From contig OZ234495.1 in assembly GCA_965153455.1 (NCBI GenBank), positions 13,016,875 through 13,080,874 on the forward strand: DNA of 64,000 bases, written 5' to 3'. The DNA comes from Sphagnum compactum (taxonomy: Eukaryota > Bryophyta > Sphagnopsida > Sphagnales). A program made the translations under genes and the position numbers. This document shows, one piece after another, positions 47,107 to 60,954 of the stretch (position 1 is the first letter of the stretch; each line of letters starts with the position of its first letter). The notes under the pieces are model-generated. The model searched no databases, was not told where the DNA came from, and saw nothing but the letters and a program-made list of their open reading frames with translations.

Positions 47107-47600
47107 GCAGTGCTTTTTATTTATTTTGGGAGTCAATTTTTTTGTGGCGATTCATACGAGAAAATTGCGGCCATGACTGACGACTGACTCTGTCTGTGTG
47201 CTCATGAGCTCCCAAGCTCCCCGCCTCTCGTCGCTTTCCTCGTGGATGATTACCACCAAGCTCATGCTCTCTTGCTCGTTCTCTTGGACATAGATCATCC
47301 ACGAGCTACCGTTATTCGTCTCCGATCAAGAGTTAAACGGCTCCGAAGAGAGCGAGCGAGCAAGCGAGCGAGCGCGCACTGTCGCTCGTAAGGAAACCCG
47401 CGCTCCAGGAGCGTCGAGGAACGGGGGAGAGGCGTTTCCGTCGGGCGGGCGTGCTTGCGTGCTGCTGCTCTTGCGATTTGATGCCGACTTTCGTGTTTGC
47501 GATGTGATGCTGATCTCTTGATCGATCTACGATTTTTAAATTGTTTTTTTGGTTTCTTTTCTCTTCCGTGAGTCGTGTGAGCGGGCGGTGATGAGAAGAG

Positions 47601-48899
47601 ATGGAGTTCTTGTGGCCGTTTCTGATTTGTATTTTCATGGTCACGTCTTTTGTGGTGGTCGGGATTGCAATTCTGTGTCGATATGAAGGAGGGAAGGTGT
47701 CTGGTCCCAGGTTGGAGCAGCTGGAGGATCCCAGTATTGTCGGAATTCTGCCTATCGGTTACCTTTGCAGAGAAGAGCTATGGATGTCCTGCGGAGGTGC
47801 CGTGAGACCGGAGCTTTTGCTCGTATTCCGAGCTTTGGCGGTCGCGTATCTGCTGCCGCAGTTACTGTACAATATCGTCAAAGACGGGGTTTCCGGTTAT
47901 TTTTTCTACACGCAATGGACGTTCACGCTCTTGATATTGTATTTCTCCCTGGCCTTGCAAGTGAGTGTTGATCACTTCGTGAACGAAAAATTCAATCGCT
48001 CGCTTCCGGCGAGAATCGAGTCTCCTGATTTTGGAGACGAGCAGGTGATGCTGGACGAGGATGACGAAGTCGAAGGAGCTGGGGTCAGAAGCATTCTGCA
48101 AAACGGCAAGGATCGTGCAACAGAGCAGGGAAAGGGCCAATTGCCGTTTGCTCCAGGGAGAGGAGAGAAGCTAGAAGACGCAGGTATTTGCAGCTTCCCC
48201 TCACATAAAACACCGTTCTAGGATCACCGTGTCAAATCCACAGAATTTGCTCCTTGAAGCCATGTACCTGACTCTCTCCTATTCCAAAGCTTCGACCAAG
48301 CTCCAGCAAACGTGTTGTCACCAAAATGCAAAAGATCTTTATGCATGAGGTGTTCGCTAAACCGATCTGCTACTCCTCGTCTGCGTTTTGTGGTTTCTTG
48401 AGAGCTTGACGATCTGAATTGGATGTGGTTTTTGTATATCACAGGAATCGCAGGCTATGTCACGCAAGCCGTTTTCCAAGCGGTTTTGCCTGCTGTGCTG
48501 CTCACAGATATGGTATACTGGTGTCTCTTAGTGCCGTTCGTGCTGCCGAAGACTACTCGCCATACGTTCATTGATGTGAATATGCATGCTGTGAATGCTC
48601 TTCTTCTCCTTACCGAGTTTGCCTTGAACAGTCTCCGATTTCCTTGGTTCCGCATCGGCTACATCATTCTCTGGAGCGCTTCCTACACCTACTTCCAGTG
48701 GACACTCTTCACCACCGGGCTCAGCCATAAGTGGCCGTATCCGTTCATGGATGTCGAGACTCCCTGGGCTCCAGCTTGGTACCTTTTCATCATCGTTTTC
48801 CATGGGATCTGCTTTGCCTTGTGCCTTCTTCTTGCACTTGGAAAACAGAGTCTATGGTCACGATTCAATTTTCCTACCACACACAGGATGAGTTTCTGA
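47601..48899 (+). CDS. Plant multi-pass membrane protein, two exons
   Basis: Exon 1 is 47601-48183 and exon 2 is 48445-48899. The donor GACGCAG|GTATTT and acceptor TATCACAG|GAATC join in phase 1 to give 345 residues. Hydrophobic segments are near 5-27 (FLICIFMVTSFVVVGIAIL), 75-95 and 100-125, and after the junction there are four or more (AVLPAVLLTDMVYWCLLVPF, an Asn-Ala-Leu-rich helix, a Tyr/Trp-rich helix, WYLFIIVFHGICFALCLLLA). This gives about seven membrane spans with an acidic loop (MLDEDDEVEG) near the intron. It resembles the uncharacterised plant family that is sometimes labelled rolling-stone or FAR-17a/AIG1-like; I am not certain of that label. Exon structure is well supported; molecular function is unknown. 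Confidence 0.8.
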
Positions 48900-50458
48900 G
48901 CTCCATGTGTGTGTTGTACCCACCCACTCACCCACCTAAAGTCTTGATCAACGCCTCTCTGCACGCAGTAGTGTAACAGAAGGTTCTTGCAGCTGCCATG
49001 TAATTTTTCCCTTGCTCGAGCTCATCACTGTTCTTGTGGAACCAAATTTAGGGGTTTTCTCACAGACATATTTAGTAAAGGCCTCCTGCAAGCTCTATCC
49101 TTTTCCCCTTCTGTAACCAGAACTAGGCATTTCTTCAGAAGCTTCAACAAGCCCTGCCTGCAAGCTTTGCTAATGTATCCTTCTTTTATACATTGCCAGA
49201 TAGTGGCAAATTTTTTTCCCAAGCTCATGTGTCTACCACTCCCATGTAGCTCTGGGTTGATGCATTTTTCAAAGCTTACGACAAAGGAGCAAGCTGTCAT
49301 TTTATCAAGTCCCACCAGTTCTGAGCCATTTACAACTTTTTAGGTAGTCTGAATCCTAGTTTTTGTGGAGGTATGTTTTTAGCAGTGTCTCTTGCAAAGT
49401 CTTCCAGACTTTGGGCATTTCTTCAAGAAAGACCTGGAGGCTTTGCTTCTGTAGCTTTCTGTATAGAGCCAGAAATTGGTGTTTCTTAAAACGAAATACT
49501 AGCTCATTTAGCCATGTTTTCCAAAAGTTGCAGCAAAGCAGCAAACTCTTGCTGTGATACTTCTCGTCATTGTGAAAGTGTTATAATTTCCTCGGTCTTG
49601 AGGTTTTTCTTTTTTTCTCAATATCCTGAGTGTGCACTGCTCTATTCCAATGTCATCTAGCTTTTGCATTTGCATCTTTGCAGTGTGCTTTCATGTATGG
49701 TTTCATATGCTCTTTGTCACTATGACCATGGAAGGATTTTCCAGACAAAGCAACAACCATACAATATACTATGAGCAAAGTTGGACAGTGCTACTATTGT
49801 TGCATTGTCTGAAAAAAGCTTCAATGGGTGTTATCATTTCTAGCCAGGCCCCTCTTACTGTTACTGGTTTCCTGATATATGGCAGTGCTTTTCCATTTGC
49901 AATTCATGTCTCAGGTACCTCATTTCACCAAACTGCAAGACTATGAATTATGTTGTCTTGCAAATTAGCATTGAATTATGTTATGTTAACATAATCTTGC
50001 CTCTAGTTAGTATGGCTCACTGCATACCAAAGAGATTACAGTTCTAGGTACTAAAGCCATTCTTTATATGTGATGGTTATGAATACATGTAGAGCTCACA
50101 AATCACATAATCTATGTAGTTATCTTGGCATAATTTAACATGGAGGAGAGACTTGGGTCACATCCCAAGTTGTTTCTTTTGCTGGTGCCATAGCAGTAAC
50201 ATATCGTATGCAAAGGAATATAAGACAAGAAAATTACTTTTTATTTACAGTGCTTCATAGCACTCTGACATCAATGTGCAAACAGATATAACCAGGAAAG
50301 AGGGAATTGCTTGATACTCTCGCATGAGAGAATAATGGCAACGAGTAATGGTATTATTGTGAATCTATTGTTGTTTTGTAAATTAAACAAAGAGCAAACC
50401 CCATTGGGACTTTATGCTTAAATTTGTACATCCTTCTGTACAGCCACACGCTGCACAC
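48900..50458. other. 3' flanks of two converging genes; no further gene seen
   Basis: Lies between the stop of the plus-strand membrane-protein gene and the stop of the minus-strand P-loop kinase gene. Frames are short and lack domain features. Confidence 0.45.
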
Positions 50459-53400
50459 TTAAGAACCAGCCCTAGGGCTTGGTGATACGCCACACCCCTC
50501 CTCGATGCACTAAACACCAGAAATTTCAAACAATCAAACATTCAACAGAGAAAGTACACTTCACATTAATAGATGACAAGCATTTGACACCCAACAGAGA
50601 TTGCATGCGAAATGCAAAGAAAATGCAATTTGATGAGAAGGTACTGAGTGAATGGTAGGTAGCATTGTACCTGCAAAAGGTAGCTGTGCAACCAGTCAAG
50701 TGTTTGTGGAAATGAGGTTGCAGATAAATTGACCACAGTCATTCCCTACAAACCACCACGTCCACAATAACTCCAGAAACCCGTCAGGAATCAAAACTGG
50801 TTCAAAACTTGCACGTATTCATCAATAAAATGTGACACTGATGGAAAAAAATTGAAAACTGCCATGTACCTTAGGTTCGAATGATGTAATGTAGTCTTGA
50901 ATTGTCTGCAGTCTTCTGATGAGGTTTTCTTTCTCCTGCGGAGCCAAGGAATCTTAGGGTTACCAAAAGTAAGGCATGAATAGACAAAAAGTTGCAATAA
51001 GCTGGGAAATAGTACAATAGATATTAGGCAGGAAAATGATGAAGGCAAAATCAGGCATCAACTCCATATGTCTTTTCCAGCAGGCGTCATTATGGCCTTT
51101 CAAATTTGATATGAAAGTTTTTGGGAATTGTTTGTTGTTTACCTCCACAAGTTTTTCACCCTCAGCACCCTCAGTTGCTCTGCTTGCAATCCATTCCTCC
51201 AAAAGAGTCTGCACAGCCCAAAAGTTTACTAATTCAAAAGAATCTAGAGACAATCCTGGCACCAGAACTAGAACAATAGTGAGTAAATGTGCAGCTATAG
51301 TGTTTCTGAATTCAGGTCTGCAGTTTAGCAATTTGGTGAGAGGGTAGAGTGATACATATCTCACTCACAAGACTCATTAAGCTCTAGCATACAGTAGTAA
51401 AACCCATTGGGTATTTCCATATGAGAAAAATTGAACTAAAACTATTATAGTCTGTTTCCTCTGTCTGGCAGTATAAGCTGCACGACTGACCTAAGAGCTA
51501 GCACAACTTTTCCAGGTATTAAGACACAGGAATTGAGAATCTAGGACCATCAAGATTAAACTAATGCATCCTGGGGAAAGAATACCTGATGATCAACATC
51601 TTCCATTTTGAGCACAATAGGCACCACTATGCACTTGGGAGAGGGTTTTTTAATGGGAACTTGTAAAGAACCTGCCTCCAGCATTGCTGCCTTTTCTGTT
51701 AGTCCTCAAATTGAACAGTCACCAACAGCAGAAAAATTGGAGCCTCAATAGTGTATCCTTACTGTAGTCAGTCATATCTTGCACCTACTAAAGTCTGCTC
51801 ATTGTACACTAGATCATCCTCCAATACAATCTATCGAGGGAAGGCATGCAAATACATGCAAAGTGAAGACATGGGCCTGGTATGGTTGCATTCACACTTT
51901 TGATCTCAAGGGTGCAAACTAAGATTGTGCAGAACTGTTTGAGAGACATCGTTCGTTCATTCCACACCTTGTGGCTTTGTCTCTGTAACTCCATCTGTCT
52001 CAAGATATTTTCCATCCTCACTGACAGAGACCATCACTTTTGCAGCAGTTGGTGAGGGGACAGCCTTCATCTGAATTGCTCCCATTCCAAACCCTCCACT
52101 TCCTTCGTCCATTAAATAGATGGATGGGTCCAAATGAAGCCCCTACAAACGTTTACAATATTTTGAATTCAGCGGCTGTGCTGCCTTGCATGGGACATTA
52201 GAAAAGAACATAGTGCTAACCCTGTGTATGGAGCCCAAAGGTAAAGCCACTTTTAGAAGTTTCATATACCTCAATAATCACAGGCTTCCCATCCTTCATG
52301 GCCTTCTTGAGATCTCCATCTAATCCTGCAATATGACAGAATCAGCTCTTGCACTCTGAGAACTGCATATCTTTCATTAGGAACACACTCATTTGAGCTT
52401 TGCACGTTATATTTTGTAATTACCAAAATGTACCAGAGCAGATTGATCTACCATCTGGTTCATTCAGCCCCTACTACTTAGTTTTAGAAATGCAAGATAC
52501 AAATTAGGAGGCTGACATGAAACCTTTGCGAACAATCCTGCATTCGCGGCTAAATTCTGTAACGAGCTCTTCTGGTGATGCAAAGTCCCGGGCCCAGACA
52601 GGTGTTGAAGCAAGAGGGGCACTGTTACCAAAACCCAGAGAACATCACAGATTAATTCTCATACTTGATAGTCAATGTCTGAACTTACTACCAGAAATTC
52701 TTCAAATAGGGATATGGAGAAAGTCATTGGCATCATTTAGGCAGATTGGCAATACCTATCATTCAGAATAATTTGCAACAATAGTCTCAACAGCCAGTAA
52801 GATGACGGCAGCGTAACAAGAAGTCATTCTGGAAAGAAGCTTGATCAAAGTTATGACTGACAACAAATTGCAAGTGCTGAAATAAGGAGAGCCACTAGAG
52901 ACGTACTCTGTTGAGGTGCGGAGAAGCTCATAAACCATGTCTGTCTGAAAACCCAAAATAATTTAAGGTCACTAAATTGTGATATAGAAACACATTTATT
53001 TAGCAGTCTACTCCTAGTACCTGTAAATAAGTGATCACCCTATGACAGGACTTTAAAAACCTATCAGCATTCAACTGCACCACCAGACTGCCACAAATTT
53101 GCCAAGGGCAAGTAATATGCCCATGCATAGCTAGGACGGTGTAAGGTTTACTATAGTAGTATCATGCCCTAGAATTGATGTAAATGTTAAGGTCTTTAGA
53201 ACCAATTGCATGTCACAATTTTGATGTCACACATTTCCTGGTCTAAACAAGGCCTGTGCTCCTATAAGCCATCAAGAGGTTCTAACTTGCTTGGTCATCA
53301 AGATTTTTAAGCAACACACGTCTATTTGTAAATTGTTTGTGAAATAATCCCAGTTTAGATTAACCAATTTTCAATCAATAGAGCAAGTGTTGCTAAACGC

Positions 53401-56046
53401 TGGCCACATCCATATTCAAATGTAGCTGTTACTCTTTGCAGATGAAATGGCAGGTGAGTGACTAACTTGCAAGATATTGGGAAGATTCAGGCGCTGGGCA
53501 AGCTGAGTGGCAATTGTTGATTTCCCCACACATGCTGTTCCACACACCAGAATAATCAGTGGTAACCGCTGATGGTGGAACCTGGTCCTCCCCAACCCAT
53601 TATACAGTTATGAATACTATCCATTGAAAGTCCAAATTCATTTCTCAGTGTTTCTTTTATCAACACAAAGGAAGGACTACTACGCTACTTCCAAGCAGAA
53701 ACCTGTGATCAATCAATCTTTACACACTGGGACTTCAGCTTTCAAAACAGAATTTCAACAGTTTATAAATTAGCCATATCTACCAAAACATACCTGGTCA
53801 TCATCTTGTAGCGCTCAATATACTCTGCTCCATATCCACGCCGCTCCATAAGCTGTATCTCCTCCCTATTAGCCTTTCCTGTACTATGCATCTCTTTCAT
53901 AAAAACACTATTCAGATACCATGAATAGTCAAACACATCTCAGAGCATTCTGTACCCATTAACAATGAAGTTTGCCATGGGTAACAATTCAGTTTTCACC
54001 TTAAACAAATTCGCCTCCAAATCTGACTGTGATCTGCACACATCAAATGACAACACTTGGACTCAAAACACATCACCGGATACAGCTTATGTTCACCTCC
54101 TTCTCATTCAGGCTGCACTCCTTAGTCCAAACACAAGCATCTTTCTGCTGTGTCATCTCAAGAGGTGTCCCTGCTGCTTAACCCCTGTGCATGTGCCAAA
54201 TCTAACTTTCCCAGTTTTGTAAACATGGATGAGAAAGAAACCACCTTGGGTCTTCATTCCACCATATGTAATGGATGCTGACTCTCAAAGGCACAGAAAG
54301 CCAGATATTGTGATAACCAAGAGATATGGAGAACGTAAGCACCTAAAACCAAGTAATAATGAGTATGCATGGCAAGAAGATACTATGGTGACTAGACAGT
54401 GTCAAGAGGTTCAAAGCATACACGTCTAGGAGGCTATTGTCAATGAGCAATTTTTTGAGCTCCAGTGCAATTTTGACAGCAACATGATTGGGAATCTGCC
54501 AACAAACCAAAGCTCATTTAGAGTTACCAATAAACTTTTTTTTCACAGCAAACAAATTTCCACCGAGTGCATGAAACAGAACCCTATATGGCCCCAGAAG
54601 TTTCCAAATAAGACTCCTGCACAGATTAACATTGCAGTTTATGATGAAGGAGCTGTATAATGAGATCAAGTGAATACACACCAAAACTGTCCTGAAAATC
54701 AAATCATCTATAATGGCTTGTAGACTACAAAGCCAATTTCATTTATGAGATGAATTCATGTCAGTCTTCACTTAATTCCAAGCTTGTTGGCACAAATAAC
54801 TTGATCAGTAAAGGCACAATACCTTGGTCACCAGGAGCATGCGGCTGACAAGAAAGCGTGATAGCACATAGTAATGATCTGCATTCTCCCCCAGCCATAC
54901 CTTAATCTGGCTCCCTCACCAGAATAAAAACATTAGTACAGATCTAAGCGATGTAACTTACTCAAGATACCTACAGAACAGTCTGCAATAAGTTAGAAGG
55001 CACAAGAGACATTACTTTGCAAAGACCTCATATCCCATGAAATCACCTCTAACTTCTCAGATCTCCATTGTTTGTCAAACAGGATATGAGCACCCAGTCA
55101 CAGGCACGTAGGCTCAGTTCTCTGTTTTTGAGATCTCAAAACACATCCCCTTACATTTGAATGCACTAGAAATGATCGCCTTCAGGAGAAGGGTTTGGAG
55201 GTGAGCTGAAGGCATATCTTCAGGGGCTATGGTCCTCCCAGATGAGGTTCCAATTCAATTCACTTCATGGTTGCCAGAATGATCATCAAGGCGATCGGAT
55301 AGTTTTTTGAACTCATTGTCACAAGGTGCATAGGTAAACCCAGCTACAGCCAGGGATCACTGAAGCAAACCAATCATCCAGAGATTTCAGTGGAAGATTT
55401 GAGCAACCGCATCTCCACAGCTGAAGCACTTTCAGAAACTGGCCATCTCCAGCAAGGAGGTATCTTACCCTAGGAGGCTGCAACTTAACCCTAAAAAGGG
55501 ATGCAGATAGGTATACACACACACTCTCTCAGCCACATGTATAAAGCGTCATTCCTCTAGCTTGTTCTTCTTTCTGAGAGTGTCAATACCCCCATCACAG
55601 TATCAAAATATTGTTACTTGTACGGTTTATGAAAGGGGTGTAATTGCCCCAACTACACTGTTCTACTCCATCAGAGGGGATGGGGGGGGGGGGGGAGATG
55701 GGATGAGAGTATTGGAAACACATGGTGGTGGTTAGCATGGTGAAAGCCCAAGTGGATCCTTTAGTTATGCGACAAATGTTTCTATAGTGGATGACTGACT
55801 CCACATGACCCTAGAATAGAATGAAGGGATACCAAACTTTGGCCTGCTTATGGGTGCATCACAATTTCTCTACTCTGAAGAGAAGAGCCAACAAAGTACC
55901 TTGACAAAGTCATATTTGGAAGCGGTGCCTCGAGTTGGTCGAGTGGAGGAACCAGCTGCTGCTGCTGCTCCTGATTGTGTTATCCCATCATCTCCATTCC
56001 CCACTCTACTTCCCCCTGCCTCCTCTTTTGATGCTGATGATGCCAT
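50459..56046 (-). CDS. 2-phosphoglycerate-kinase-related P-loop protein, 14 exons
   Basis: Minus-strand exons: 56046-55900, 54900-54823, 54495-54422, 53907-53794, 53581-53467, 52944-52907, 52621-52524, 52325-52270, 52142-51968, 51695-51586, 51208-51143, 50935-50870, 50745-50671, 50509-50459. All join in phase to give 420 residues. After an Ala/Ser/Gly-rich start comes KYDFVK VWLGENADHYYVLSR, then IPNHVAVKIALELKKLL (an ATP-cone-like N-terminal domain) and LMERRGYGAEYIERYK. The Walker A loop is LVCGTACVGKST, followed by LPNILQTDMVYELLRTST. Later blocks are PVWARDFASPEELV, DGKPVIIEGLHLDPSIYLMDE, VVPIVLKM, LLEEWIAS and TSFPQTLDWLHSYLLQ. This fits plant proteins annotated as 2-phosphoglycerate-kinase related; the substrate is unproven. 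The start was chosen at Met 56046 because the longer frame to 56235 only adds a hydrophobic and Gly/Arg repeat. Confidence 0.9.
55682..55695. repeat. G14 homopolymer in intron 1 of the P-loop kinase gene
   Basis: Fourteen consecutive G on the plus strand (C on the transcribed sense). Confidence 0.85.
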
Positions 56047-56271
56047 TCCTTGTCCTCCTCTTCGTCTTCTTCCTCTTCGTCTCCCTCCTCCTCCTCCTCC
56101 TCCTCCTGAGCACGTAAATCTTTGGCTGTCTCCAGATGCACTCACTCCTGCACTGTGTATCAAAGCTCCTAACAAACGGATCCACAAGAAACACGCTACC
56201 AAAAATCCCCACCCAAGAAACAGAAAACTGGGCATGTGATGCGAAAATGGGGGTTGTACTGCGGCCCAGTA

Positions 56272-56312
56272 TTTATTTTATTTTGTTATTTTATTTTATT
56301 TTATTTTATTTT
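56272..56312. repeat. (TTTTA)n microsatellite upstream of the P-loop kinase gene
   Basis: Imperfect TTTTA units run directly into the inverted repeat copy at 56320. Confidence 0.75.
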
Positions 56313-56319
56313 GTGGGGT

Positions 56320-56610
56320 CAATTTTGTGCTGTAGCCAAAGTGATGATTATCCATAGGAAGATTTAGCCGAATTTGGTTACGAGCTAATTTTTTTAAATA
56401 AATAAGTAAATAAATACTTTTTTAAATATTAAACATCCTTCTATATTTTTGGCTACCTACCTACTTGAACCAAGTATGGAAATCTGACGATTTTTCTTAA
56501 ATTTTGGTCTAATTATGGCTATTGAAAATCTTCTAATCTATAATTCCGCTTTTTTGGCTAGCTAGCTATATGTAGCCATTGACAAAAAAAAAGGGGGAGG
56601 GGGGTTGAAA
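56320..56610 (-). repeat. Dispersed AT-rich repeat, copy 2 (partner at 1330-1610)
   Basis: The reverse complement shows the same ordered blocks as 1330-1610, including TAGCCAAAAATATAGAAGGATG, TTTTCAATAGCCATAATT and GGCTAAATCTTC. Non-coding. Confidence 0.6.
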
Positions 56611-57551
56611 CTTGTCCCTGTGCAAAAAGTGGGTGGGTGTGTCTAAAATACCAATTGGGCCATTTATTTTTATTCACCCCTTTTGCCTTAAAAGAATATT
56701 AGCACATGGAAGATTTCATTATTCCAATATATGTGCTCTAGAATCATTATATTTAAATATTATTATTATTATTTTTTAAAATTCTATAGAAGGGCTCATA
56801 AGTTTTTTGTAAATTAACCAGGCTACAAAATATTATTAGTACATTATCATTTTGACAGTAATTAAATTATTTTCAATAATTTTCAATTTTCAATAAATTA
56901 TTTTTCTCAATATCAGCTACTCCAAATGTTGAAATTTCTAAAAAAAATTAGATTTATAGATTTTATAGATTTTTATGAAATTTTTTTAGATTTTTTGAAA
57001 AAAATTAGATTTTTATGATACCTAGTGAGGGGTATTTTCAAAAAAATTCAAAAATGGAAATGCTTGCCAGACCCCCTTTTTGGGGCCTTTTTTTTTCCCC
57101 CTCACTACTAGGTATCATAGAAAAAGAAAAAGAAAAAAGAAAAAATTGGAGCATGTCTTTTTTACCCTAGGTAAACCTTAGGCCAGCACTACCCTAACAT
57201 GTAATGTCATAGTCTTAGGTCAATTTTTTTCGCATGGGCAAAATGATTAATTAATTTTTTTCAAGAAAAGAAAATAATTTTATTAAAAAATATGAATTTA
57301 TTTAATTTTTAATGATTTTTATTATGATTATTTATATTATGTGACCCTGCAAAAATATTTCTCACATCCAAGTTTAGTTATTTATTTTCTTGCAACCCTG
57401 CCCATAAAACTGAAACTGGGACTGCACATAGTTCGGAACTACTACAGATAGCAAACCACCTGGACCAATCATTATGTTTGACCAATCAAAAGCAGGGAAC
57501 AGCAGTCAGATCGTATTTATTACACTCTTCTCTAGGAGGTGTACGTACACC

Positions 57552-57629
57552 TTTGCTGCGCCTTTTACGGCCTCTGCAAGTTGAGCAGACAGACATTCAG
57601 GAGCCAAAACCATTTTGCTGCGCCTTTTA
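57552..57629 (+). repeat. Short direct repeat TTTGCTGCGCCTTTTAC
   Basis: Exact 17-mers occur at 57552-57568 and 57613-57629; the following bases stay similar (GGCCTCTGCAAGTTGAG versus AGCCTCGGCAAACTGAG). Confidence 0.8.
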
Positions 57630-60600
57630 CTAGCCTCGGCAAACTGAGATCATATGCAGGTGCAAAACCAATTTCCTGAGCCAAACCGGCACATTTTCGC
57701 TTTGCTTCATTTGATTTTAAGGTGCAGGAGGGTCCACACACTGAGCCACAAGCACACTCCAAGCTTTTTTTTTCTTCATATTTGAAAGCACATTTTGTTT
57801 GTCATGTTGAGATCTCCCAAACCATGGTGCCCTTCATTGCAGACTTGGTATTGTTGGAAAGCTTTTTGATGAGTAGGGGTGCATCAAGGTGGTTTTGTAA
57901 TGTTTATACCTACGGTGCAATCATCACTTGACCCAAAAATAAATAAAATTTAAATCTACAAATCCAACAAAGTTTTGTTTAGAAAAAATGGGGAAAGTTG
58001 TCATATTTTGAGGGGAAAAAAAGAGTTGAAATTGTTAGATTGAGACCATAGCTTTAAACATGTCTCTAGAATATATAATGGGGTTCCCAAAAAAACCGAC
58101 TTTCCTCTATGAATTGTAGCCAAGTTTGGCTAAGTCCTCATGTGGATTTTATCTTTGGTTCACCTACCTCACAAAATTATTATTATTAAAAACATTTAAC
58201 CATGCATCGGAGTTATTCAATATGGAATAATTTTGTAAAGGAAATTCAACAAAATCAAAACTAAAATTTTAGGAAATTTTGGATTTGTTCATGGTACTGA
58301 TGAAAAGTCTTTGATGAATGGGATTTCTTGCATTTGATTTTGTAATTTTGAACGTACGATGAAAGATATATTGAATCCTTTACAAACTTTTTTTTTTTCA
58401 CGAAAAATTATTTAAATATTTAATTCCTATGCATGTATAATATGCCATAGTCATCATTCCTATAATGAATTTTATGTCTTTTATAAAACTATGCATAAAA
58501 CATCCCAAAAAAATTTCACTATTCTTTTCATTTTCAACATTAAGTTTATTGTATAAAATTTTTAATATTATAACATCAAGCTTCATTCTAATAAAGCGAA
58601 AATGTTTTGAATTAACCCCAAACCTTTATTTTTATTATTAAACAATAGAAAATTAATTTAAAAATTTCCTGAAACCTTACAACATAAATGATTCATCATT
58701 AGGAGAATTAAACAATTTTTTTTAGAAAAGTCTTACAATGCAACAAAAGAAAGTTGATTGACCTTCCACATTATATATTCAAAAGACTAAACCCATGGAA
58801 TACCACATATGCCATTGTTAATCAACACATTTTTGGTGAAGTAAATAATTATTCAAAGAATTGGGTTTGAACAATTTTCATTTTAAAACCACATGCATGG
58901 GACACAATTTTATAATTCAATTATTGGGCAACAAACTTTCAAAGTTTTAGAAAACGAATCGTTGTTTTCAAAATTGATTTGAAATTTCAATTGGAAAAAG
59001 GACTTCTAAAACAACCAACCTCCAATATTTAAGTTTATTATCTTTTACTTTTTATTCCCTTTAAAGGCTGGGCATTTAGAAATTTGAGAATATTTACCCA
59101 TCATTAAAGGATTAAGTTTTTCTTCTCAATTTTGTGATACAAAAACTTTTGAAGTTTTAAAAAAATTGAAAATATTTACCCATCACAAAAGGATGAGGTG
59201 TTTATTCTCAATTTTGTGATATAAAAATATTGGGAACTTTTTCAAAAAGAATAACAAAAATAGTCAAATTTACATTAGAAATGCAAAAAATCCAAAACTT
59301 CCCCCAATGTTTTTAGTTTTAAAAACAACAAAAAAATTGTTAGAAGAAAAACATCAATTAGTTTTCATTGAAATAATTGATTATTGAAAGTTTGCCAATT
59401 TTCATTGAAATAACTTAAAGATATGGAGTCCAAACTCCAAAGGTTTTTATTTCAATTTTGTGATATAACCTCGTTGGCAACTAAACACAAGATGAGTTAA
59501 CCAAGTTTGGTTACAACTTTGAGATGAAAGCACAAAATCTTAAGCATCCTATTATATTAGTCAATTTTCAAGAATTTATGTCCACTAAATGGAATTGTAG
59601 AATGTGAATTTGTCCTTTTTGGGAAACTTCATGAATCATTTCCTACTTGGAATGTTATACTTGGAATGTTATTGATATGAGCTTGTAATTTGAGGGGTAT
59701 ATATTTCAATTATTAGGTCCTCATTGTAACATTCTTTTTTTGGCAAAATTTTGCAATATATTGAAAGGGGGAGGATGCAAAAGCTACAAGGGTTTTTTTT
59801 TGGGAGAAAAAAAAATCTTGATTAAATTTTTTATTAATGTATAGCCTTTGGATTTGGGAATAGCCATAAAAACTTACCCAATTTCTTTTAGTTCATCCAA
59901 AGGATGTTTTACAAAGTGTAAAAAATCAATGGTTTTCAACAAGGCCGCTGCTTGGTAAATATTATGGTGAAATAAAAATTTAAAAAACCAAACACGATTT
60001 TTACACTCGTGGACCAAGGTTTATGATTAAATGGAAACTTTTGTTTTTATCTTGATTTTATGCAAGAATACATACTTGGGACTGAAACTAGCCCATATGG
60101 TTTAAAATTTTGACAAATACAAATGATACTTTATTCATGCATTGAAAATAACCAAAAATAATTTTTACCTAGGAATTTTTATGTGTTATTTTGCAAGGTC
60201 AAAAAAGTGGCAATAAATGTTTTGTAAAACCACCAAAATTTGTTGGAATTACACTAAAAGAAAGTTGTCACCACAATGTGAAAATTTGTTCAAAGCTTTA
60301 AAATAATAATTTGAAGATGATGGATGTTAGACCTCAAGGTGACCACATCCCTCTAGTTGTGGAGGCACCTTAACACTTATGCCAAGTATAAGTCCAGAGA
60401 AAGGTCATATTTTGGATAGAAGACACAAAGAAGAAAGTGAAGAATTCAAATTTTTAATTTAGCATGAACTAGGAAGAAAAGGAGAAAATCATATGACACA
60501 AAGGGAAGACTCCCTGTGTTCTTCACATTGCATAAGACTTGTTCAAAGAAACATAGAGAAAAAAATGAACACAAAATTTTGACTTGTCCATTCTTCCCCA

Positions 60601-60813
60601 ATGTGGAGCAAACTTAAACAAGCTTTTCAATTTATCTATCCCGCTTATACACGGAAAACCTCACACTGACAAAAGGACACTCATGCAAAGGGGTGAATAT
60701 TAGGCCCTTGAACACCAAGTGACTTATAATTGAGTAAAGCACTTGAACAAATTTCCTAATGTATTTGGAGGGCACCTTTCTTTTGTGATTATCCCTCTTC
60801 AAAAAGAAAAGGG

Positions 60814-60954
60814 ATCTTACGCATACTATTTTAGGAGTGTGAGAGACCTTATGTGTGCTATTTAGGAATCACAAGGACCTTATGTTATCTTAAGGGACCT
60901 TAAAACTACAAGTAGACATAACATCTTGTCGCTCCTAAATAGTAGGTGTAAGAT
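60814..60954. repeat. Inverted repeat with 23-24-nt arms
   Basis: ATCTTACGCATACTATTTTAGG.. (60814-60837) is mirrored by CTCCTAAATAGTAGGTGTAAG.. (60932-60954) with few mismatches; the loop is about 94 nt. Confidence 0.6.

Noticed and set aside
55870-56235. Longer N-terminus of the P-loop kinase starting at 56235
   Set aside because: The added residues are a hydrophobic run and a Gly/Arg repeat from a (CCT)n tract, and conserved sequence starts only near the end of exon 1; Met at 56046 is simpler.
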